Notes under the pieces: generated by a model
What the model was told of the DNA's origin: nothing
What the model saw: only the letters and a program-made list of their open reading frames with translations
Database searches by the model: none
Part shown: piece by piece, positions 1 to 3,060 of the stretch
How positions within the stretch are numbered: the stretch's first letter is position 1
Layout: each line of letters begins with the position of its first letter
Position numbers and translations under genes: made by a program
DNA from: JAGOBX01 sp017999075 [NCBI: Candidatus Babelota bacterium]
GTDB taxonomy: Bacteria > JAGOBX01
DNA length: 7,453 nucleotides
Reading direction: 5' to 3'
NCBI GenBank assembly: GCA_017999075.1
Contig: JAGOBX010000164.1
Coordinates: forward strand, 1-7,453

Positions 1-197
1 ACATCGAGCATAATGTAGCCTTTGATGTTTTTGCTGTTCTTAGCGGTGTAGTATTTGAAATATTTGCGGTTGAATAATCCCGTTAATGCGTCCTTTAGTC
101 CAACCAAGTGATGAATGTCCGTCTGTTCCAACGCTTCACTGAAAATATAAAATGAAACTCGTAATGTAATGATCATAGCTTTAAGGTATTTAACCAT
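1..197 (-). CDS. GGDEF-domain protein (diguanylate cyclase-like), N-terminal 65 residues, cut by window edge
   Basis: The start codon is at 197-195, preceded by AGGAGT (plus-strand 207-212) with a 10-nt spacer. The frame is open to the window edge. Residues 34-47 read LKDALTGLFNRKYF, the signature that opens GGDEF domains (D-x-L-T-G-L-x-N-R-x-x-F), and the fragment ends in GYIMLDV, the beta strand that normally leads into the metal-binding aspartate. GGDEF domains make cyclic di-GMP from two GTP molecules. The GG(D/E)EF active-site loop lies outside the window, so catalytic competence cannot be judged. Only about 33 residues precede the domain, with a mildly hydrophobic stretch at 8-19, so there is no room for a normal sensory domain. 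It follows the recombinase on the same strand but is separated from it by a terminator. Alternative: a degenerate GGDEF protein that binds nucleotide without making it. Confidence 0.8.
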   Translation of the reverse strand, partial: MVKYLKAMIITLRVSFYIFSEALEQTDIHHLVGLKDALTGLFNRKYFKYYTAKNSKNIKGYIMLD

Positions 198-220
198 TGT
201 AAATCAACTCCTGTGTTATA

Positions 221-259
221 AAATAAAAAAGGCGCAGAGCTATTAAAGCGCCGCGCCTT
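221..259 (-). terminator. Intrinsic terminator after the recombinase gene, immediately upstream of the GGDEF gene
   Basis: Read on the minus strand, AAGGCGC (259-253) pairs with GCGCCTT (235-229). An alternative overlapping pairing uses GGCGC (252-248) with GCGCC (235-231). The stem is followed by a T-rich run, TTTTTTATTTTAT. Its position 3' of the recombinase stop codon fits a Rho-independent terminator. The T-run ends only about 9 nt before the GGDEF ribosome binding site, so little room for a promoter remains between them. The choice of two competing stems could be regulatory, but that is inference. Confidence 0.75.
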
Positions 260-336
260 ATGTGAAAATATTCGGAAAATGTAGTAATGAGAAAAAATGC
301 CGCTTATTTATTTGGCTTGCCTTTAAATAATGCCAA

Positions 337-1173
337 TTATTTATCCAATAAGCTCTTGATCTTTGAGATATGGCTCGTTGAAACCTGAGTGTAAATTGTA
401 GTCGTGGAAATATCATTATGCCCGAGCAAAATCTGTATTGTCCTGAGATCCGTTCCAGCTTCCAATAAGTGGCTAGCCCCTGTCCGACGCAAGCCGTGAG
501 GTGAAACTTGCTTATCAATATTACAACGCTCTAGTCCCTGTTCCATAATGTGTTCTACTGTGCGGACAGTTAAATGTGCTCCAGGCTTCTGACCCTCGAA
601 CAACCATTCCTGCGGTTTATATTCCATGTAATATTCACGTAGCCAGCCCAGAACTTTTTCTGATAATATTGTAATGCGTTCCTTGCCACCTTTGGCCACT
701 CGAACATTGACAATCATTTGCTTTGAATCAATGTCGCCTTTGCACTTGAGGTTAACTAACTCGTTAACTCGAAGCATTGAAGAATACAGCAGACCCAAGA
801 TGCAACGATGTTTCAGATTATAGGTTGTCTCCAGCAAATATTGAACTTCGCTTATTGTCAGAACTTCTTTCAGCTTATGATGTTTAACTTTAATGTAATG
901 AAGTTCATCGTTCCATTTGCGTTTCAATATAATCTCGGTGAAAAGTTTAATTGCAGAAATAGCGGAATTGTAATATTGCTCAGCTTCTGGGACACTGGTT
1001 CTTAAGTTGAGAAAATAGCTGCGTATCATCTCATCCGTCACTTGAGAAAGATCACAGTCAATCCATTTCGCTAACTGTCCAACGTATGATGTATAGGTTC
1101 CAATGGATGAATTAGCTTTACCTGACAGTAGCATTTGATCAACGAATTTAGAAATTGTTTCTTGATTAGACAT
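337..1173 (-). CDS. Tyrosine recombinase/integrase, complete, 278 residues
   Basis: The start at 1173-1171 (MSNQETISKF) is chosen because AGGTGAT (plus 1178-1184) precedes it at good spacing; an in-frame extension to 1254 has no such site and would bury the upstream gene. An N-terminal SAM-like core-binding domain (about 5-95) is followed by a catalytic domain (about 105-275). All catalytic residues are present: R135 in SSMLRVNEL, K161 in VAKGGKER, H226 and R229 in PHGLRR, H252 in LLGHNDIS, and nucleophile Y261 in TTIYTQV. It should cut and rejoin DNA through a 3'-phosphotyrosine. The length matches XerC/D-type and short element-encoded recombinases that lack the N-terminal arm-binding domain of lambda Int. 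It lacks the extra segment that marks integron integrases. It overlaps the small RHH gene by 8 nt, implying translational coupling. Its target site is not evident; the nearby hairpin repeats are one candidate. Confidence 0.93.
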   Translation of the reverse strand: MSNQETISKFVDQMLLSGKANSSIGTYTSYVGQLAKWIDCDLSQVTDEMIRSYFLNLRTSVPEAEQYYNSAISAIKLFTEIILKRKWNDELHYIKVKHHKLKEVLTISEVQYLLETTYNLKHRCILGLLYSSMLRVNELVNLKCKGDIDSKQMIVNVRVAKGGKERITILSEKVLGWLREYYMEYKPQEWLFEGQKPGAHLTVRTVEHIMEQGLERCNIDKQVSPHGLRRTGASHLLEAGTDLRTIQILLGHNDISTTTIYTQVSTSHISKIKSLLDK

Positions 1174-1366
1174 TGCGATCACCTGCCTGGATATTAAGTT
1201 TTGATATAGCATTACCAATTTTTGTTTTGTCGCTATAAAGATAATACTCGTCAATAATTTTAACGATCATTTTGGTAATTGGAATTCCTTCAGCGGTAGC
1301 CAGAATTTTAAGTTTTGTACTGGTTTCATACGGGATAGTACAGCTCCGTTCAAATGGGTATGCCAT
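1166..1366 (-). CDS. Small ribbon-helix-helix (CopG/Arc-like) DNA-binding protein, 66 residues
   Basis: The start at 1366-1364 is preceded by AAAGGAGTT (GGAG at plus 1378-1381, 11-nt spacer). The pattern RSCTIPYETSTKLKILA followed by EGIPITKMIVKIIDEYY (about residues 7-43) is the strand-helix-helix layout of the MetJ/Arc/CopG family: a short beta strand with alternating residues, a first helix, then GI(P)xxxxIxxxIxxY. Such proteins bind DNA as dimers and act as plasmid copy-control repressors, antitoxins or autoregulators. The stop codon lies inside the start of the recombinase gene (8-nt overlap), so the two proteins are probably co-expressed. It may repress the operon or act as a recombination directionality or accessory factor. 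No toxin gene is seen beside it, which argues mildly against an antitoxin role. The assignment rests on pattern only. Confidence 0.72.
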   Translation of the reverse strand: MAYPFERSCTIPYETSTKLKILATAEGIPITKMIVKIIDEYYLYSDKTKIGNAISKLNIQAGDRNV

Positions 1367-1426
1367 AATGACATCAACTCCTTTGTATAAAATTTAAAAT
1401 TTGTGATGAAGTGAAATGAATAAAAA

Positions 1427-1459
1427 ATGGCGATATGTGCTGATGCACACAAAGCATAA
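1427..1459 (-). repeat. Hairpin repeat, copy D (diverged), just downstream of the SLOG gene
   Basis: This is a 33-nt relative of the copies at 2029-2142, with shared GCGATAT at one end and GCATAA at the other. On the minus strand, TGTGTGC pairs with GCACATA around a 4-nt loop ATCA, with one G·U wobble. The stem sequence differs from copies A-C but pairing is kept. The copy starts 9 nt after the stop of the SLOG gene, so this gene has repeat copies on both sides. It may serve as a weak terminator or 3'-end hairpin, although no good T-run follows directly. Confidence 0.6.
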
Positions 1460-1467
1460 ATGCGGAA

Positions 1468-1947
1468 CTATTTTTCTAAATGAAATAGCGGCAACTTTAA
1501 TTGAAGTGTGTCGTAGTCGTGTAACAGAATTGATTTGCGATATTGTGCGGCGTAATTCAGCTCGTGCGTAGTGCCCAAGCTTCTGTTTAATCTGTAGGCG
1601 TTACAGATATCGCAATCGGCCAGCATTTCCTTATTTCGACTTATAATCCCAGCTAAATATTGATTGCAATGTGATTCAATGATAATCGCGCCCATTTTTA
1701 TAGCTTGATGGATAAACGGCTTAACCACTAGCGGAATGTTATCCAGCTTCTTCGCCAGCCAAATATGAACTTTAGAGCAATCGTTTTTAGCGATAAAATA
1801 CTTTACAGCTTCAATTGAAATACCAGCGCATCCACCTGTAGAAAATACAGTTTGCTTTGATAGTGTAAGCTGATCCAATGTTGAATGCAGGTCAACTATC
1901 ATGTCATCAGTTAAAGTACGAGAACCAATTAGACAGATTTTGTTCAT
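1468..1947 (-). CDS. SLOG-superfamily (DprA/YspA-like) nucleotide-binding protein, 159 residues
   Basis: The start at 1947-1945 (MNKICLIGSR) follows a perfect AGGAGG with a 7-nt spacer. The open frame continues upstream to 2238, but that part reads through a terminator and repeats and is rejected. The fold signature is that of Rossmann-like SLOG proteins: strand plus GSR at 8-10; glycine-rich loop STGGCAGIS at 36-44, equivalent to the GGA-G-x-(D/E) phosphate-binding loop; RNKEMLADCD at 104-113; and SLGTTHELNYA at 123-133, the S-x-GT motif before the final helix. SLOG domains bind nucleotides or nucleotide-derived ligands. Relatives occur in DprA, in LOG cytokinin enzymes, and in the DUF2493/YspA proteins common on phages and plasmids. 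No fused effector domain is present, and the exact ligand or role cannot be assigned. It stands alone between hairpin repeats and is probably a separate transcription unit. Confidence 0.78.
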   Translation of the reverse strand: MNKICLIGSRTLTDDMIVDLHSTLDQLTLSKQTVFSTGGCAGISIEAVKYFIAKNDCSKVHIWLAKKLDNIPLVVKPFIHQAIKMGAIIIESHCNQYLAGIISRNKEMLADCDICNAYRLNRSLGTTHELNYAAQYRKSILLHDYDTLQLKLPLFHLEK

Positions 1948-1954
1948 AGTAAAT

Positions 1955-1960
1955 CCTCCT
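1955..1960 (-). promoter_or_regulatory. Consensus ribosome binding site that fixes the SLOG start
   Basis: AGGAGG on the minus strand lies 7 nt before the ATG at 1947. It decides in favour of the 159-residue product over the 256-residue open frame. The surrounding leader (TTTATCACAGGAGG) resembles those of the RHH gene (TTTATACAAAGGAG) and the GGDEF gene (TTTATAACACAGGAG). Confidence 0.85.
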
Positions 1961-2028
1961 GTGATAAATTTAGTATTGAAAATTAATGATAAGAAATTTG
2001 GTGTGATTAAGTAGCGGCCAATAATGTA

Positions 2029-2060
2029 GTAGCGATATGCACAATGCGCATAAGGTATAA
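2029..2060 (-). repeat. Hairpin repeat, copy A (32 nt)
   Basis: On the minus strand the core reads TATGCGC-ATT-GTGCATA, a 7-bp stem with a single G·U wobble and a 3-nt loop. The plus strand would have an A·C mismatch instead. It is flanked by conserved CCT and TCGC. Copy A abuts copy B with an exact 32-nt period, close to three helical turns. Confidence 0.75.
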
Positions 2061-2092
2061 ATAGCGATATACTCGATGAGCATAAGGCATAA
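2061..2092 (-). repeat. Hairpin repeat, copy B (32 nt), in tandem with copy A
   Basis: The minus-strand core is TATGCTC-ATC-GAGTATA. Compared with copy A, both sides of the stem have changed (GCGC/GTGC to GCTC/GAGT) while pairing is maintained. The flanking GCCT and TCGC are conserved, giving an outer 2-bp GC clamp and a 2x2 internal loop. It is followed at 2093-2110 by an 18-nt degenerate piece that begins ATAGCGGC. Confidence 0.75.
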
Positions 2093-2110
2093 ATAGCGGC
2101 AAAATTATAA

Positions 2111-2142
2111 GTAGCGATATGCACAATGCGCATAAGGCAAAT
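2111..2142 (-). repeat. Hairpin repeat, copy C
   Basis: The first 28 bases match copy A except at one position, with the same TATGCGC-ATT-GTGCATA hairpin on the minus strand. The end diverges (GCAAATG rather than GTATAAA). The three copies A-C fill the space between the terminator after the DUF2958 gene and the leader of the SLOG gene. In this position they would lie in the 5' region of the SLOG transcript, or be protein-binding sites upstream of its promoter. Confidence 0.75.
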
Positions 2143-2160
2143 GCTGATAATAGCTATAAA

Positions 2161-2206
2161 CACAAAAAGCCGAATACACCATGGACGGCATACTCGGCTC
2201 TTTGTG
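2161..2206 (-). terminator. Intrinsic terminator after the DUF2958 gene
   Basis: A 16-nt arm (2206-2191) pairs with 2176-2161 around a 14-nt loop. On the minus strand both imperfect positions are G·U wobbles; on the plus strand they would be A·C mismatches. The minus strand is therefore the transcribed one, in keeping with the upstream gene. The 3' arm ends in CGGCTTTTTGTGTTTAT, a moderately U-rich tail. It lies 46 nt after the DUF2958 stop. Confidence 0.78.
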
Positions 2207-2252
2207 CGGTGAGAATAATAATGAGAGAAAATGCGCATATTCTTTTAACTGA

Positions 2253-2561
2253 TTACAGCTTGATACTAGAAAACGGCTTTACATCCCAGTAAAGATCACG
2301 GTCAACTTCAATACCTCTAACACTGATTTCAGAAAGTTCGCTTAATGAAACGTAGCCCCATTCTGCCATTTCAAGATCACCGTTCAATATGCAATAGCCG
2401 AACATCAGATCAAAATCACTGTGATCAATTTCAGCAATATACCAGTCGCAATTTCCGATGAAAAAATGCAGATAAATTAATTTGTCTTTGCAGCTTACAT
2501 TCTCAGTTGAATAAAGATCAGGCACATTTTTCAATTCGTTAATACTTGGTTTGTTCCACAT
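2253..2561 (-). CDS. DUF2958 domain-containing protein, 102 residues
   Basis: The start at 2561-2559 (MWNKPSINEL) has GGAG (plus 2572-2575) 10 nt upstream. A GTG start at 2570 would sit on top of that site. The sequence matches the DUF2958 family as I know it: opening MWNKP, then IYLHFFIGNCDWYIAE (29-44), GYCILNGDLEMAEWGY (55-70), and a closing GIEVDRDLYW (83-92). The protein is acidic, rich in aromatic residues, and lacks a signal peptide or membrane segment, so it should be cytoplasmic. The family is small, found widely on plasmids, phages and integrative elements, and has no established biochemical role that I can state. Its value here is as a marker of mobile-element DNA. It may be translated together with an overlapping small frame upstream (2531-2677). 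Confidence 0.88.
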   Translation of the reverse strand: MWNKPSINELKNVPDLYSTENVSCKDKLIYLHFFIGNCDWYIAEIDHSDFDLMFGYCILNGDLEMAEWGYVSLSELSEISVRGIEVDRDLYWDVKPFSSIKL

Positions 2562-2677
2562 AAAAAACACGCTCCATTTTTAAGATTTAAAATAAAACAC
2601 TTGCTTTTGGGTAAGCTTCGAGTAGCAGTAAATATGGCAGATTTGCAGTAAGTGCAGGGACTTTCGAGACTTTTCAT
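2531..2677 (-). CDS. Possible 48-residue CxxC/CxxC protein overlapping the DUF2958 start
   Basis: From ATG 2677 the frame encodes 48 residues with CTYC at 8-11 and CFLCG at 37-41, an arrangement that could bind one zinc ion as a small zinc ribbon. It overlaps the DUF2958 gene by 31 nt. GGAGG sits upstream (plus 2680-2684) but only 2 nt from this ATG, too close for normal initiation. No better start was found, although the frame stays open upstream without ATG. It may be a real small gene with an unrecognised start, a remnant, or chance. The paired CxxC motifs are the only positive evidence. Confidence 0.28.
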   Translation of the reverse strand: MKSLESPCTYCKSAIFTATRSLPKSKCFILNLKNGACFLCGTNQVLTN

Positions 2678-2724
2678 CACCTCCAGTTGTTCGGATAAGT
2701 CGTTTAATGCGGGAATGTTGTAGC

Positions 2725-2768
2725 GGAAATAAAAAAGCCGCCCAAGCTTTTAAAGGCTCGAACGGCTT
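2725..2768 (-). terminator. Intrinsic terminator with no recognised gene upstream
   Basis: On the minus strand AAGCCG (2768-2763) pairs with CGGCTT (2740-2735). A partial inner stem forms around AGCCTTTAAAAGCT, and a strong tail TTTTTTATTT follows. Orientation and tail are those of a Rho-independent terminator for transcription coming from about 2770-2960. No coding gene lies there, so it either ends a small RNA or insulates the DUF2958 gene from antisense transcription. Confidence 0.7.
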
Positions 2769-2880
2769 CCAGTGTAAAATTTGATATTGAAAGTTTAATA
2801 GGTAAGAGTACGTGGCTCGGAACTAATGGGTCCCCTCGGTATAGATATTGCCTATCTCCAGCATGAATGATTTTCTGAAA
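2729..2880 (-). ncRNA. Candidate small structured RNA ending at the 2725-2768 terminator
   Basis: The roughly 380-base gap between the small CxxC frame and res has no convincing gene. Within it, about 2800-2866 is clearly more GC-rich than the AT-rich DNA beyond it. On the minus strand it can form AGATA-GGCAA-TATCT and GGGAC-CCATTA-GTTCC hairpins, followed downstream by the intrinsic terminator. GC-rich foldable sequence in AT-rich surroundings with a terminator but no start codon or ribosome site is what a small RNA looks like. No known RNA family (riboswitch, tmRNA, 6S, tRNA) is recognised, and no clear promoter is seen. The proposed extent is approximate. The remaining 2881-2992 is AT-rich and shows nothing identifiable. 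Confidence 0.3.
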
Positions 2881-2992
2881 TTTGCATATTAGAAATTTCT
2901 ATAATTTTTTTCTGTAAAAATTGGGCTATAAGGGAAGTATGATAGCATATTCTTTGTTATAAAATAAATTCTCGAAAATTTTCACTATTAAC

Positions 2993-3021
2993 TTGAATGT
3001 TTAAAAAAGTTATGGTATAAT
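2993..3021 (+). promoter_or_regulatory. Extended -10 promoter of the res-mod operon
   Basis: TTGAAT (2993-2998) and a perfect TATAAT (3016-3021) are separated by 17 nt, and TG at 3013-3014 makes it an extended -10 promoter. Transcription should begin near 3028, leaving a leader of about 30 nt that is almost entirely A/T. The res ribosome site is weak (AGG at 3053-3055, 5 nt from the ATG), so transcription looks strong and translation of res poor. No operator palindrome or controller-protein gene is visible. Confidence 0.8.
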
Positions 3022-3060
3022 ATAATGAATTTTTTTATATATTTTTTTATGTAGGTATCT

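Noticed and set aside
808-1005. Plus-strand open frame inside the recombinase gene.
   Set aside because: Lies wholly within a well-supported gene on the other strand, with no ribosome site or recognisable product.
1174-1254. 27-residue N-terminal extension of the recombinase.
   Set aside because: It overlaps the RHH coding sequence in another frame and lacks a ribosome site; AGGTGAT precedes the ATG at 1173.
2029-2142. CRISPR array.
   Set aside because: Only three clustered copies, two of them directly abutting with no spacer, diverged stems, and no cas genes.
1427-2142. Integron attC sites with an integron integrase.
   Set aside because: No RYYYAAC/GTTRRRY core was found at the repeats, and the recombinase lacks the additional segment typical of IntI. 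A cassette-like arrangement with a different chemistry remains open.
1948-2238. In-frame N-terminal extension of the SLOG gene giving a 256-residue product.
   Set aside because: It runs through an intrinsic terminator and the hairpin repeats, has no ribosome site at its start, and a perfect AGGAGG sits before the internal ATG at 1947.
2562-2570. GTG start for the DUF2958 protein three codons upstream.
   Set aside because: GGAG is only 1 nt away from it; the ATG at 2561 is 10 nt away and gives the family's usual MWNKP start.
2718-2892. Minus-strand open frame across the orphan terminator (about 55 codons, ending in FFISATTFPH).
   Set aside because: No ATG start or ribosome site, and it reads through the terminator stem and T-run. 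A decayed gene end cannot be fully excluded.
3049-3054. ATG immediately before the res start.
   Set aside because: It is followed at once by TAG; a minimal start-stop is possible but has no supporting ribosome site.
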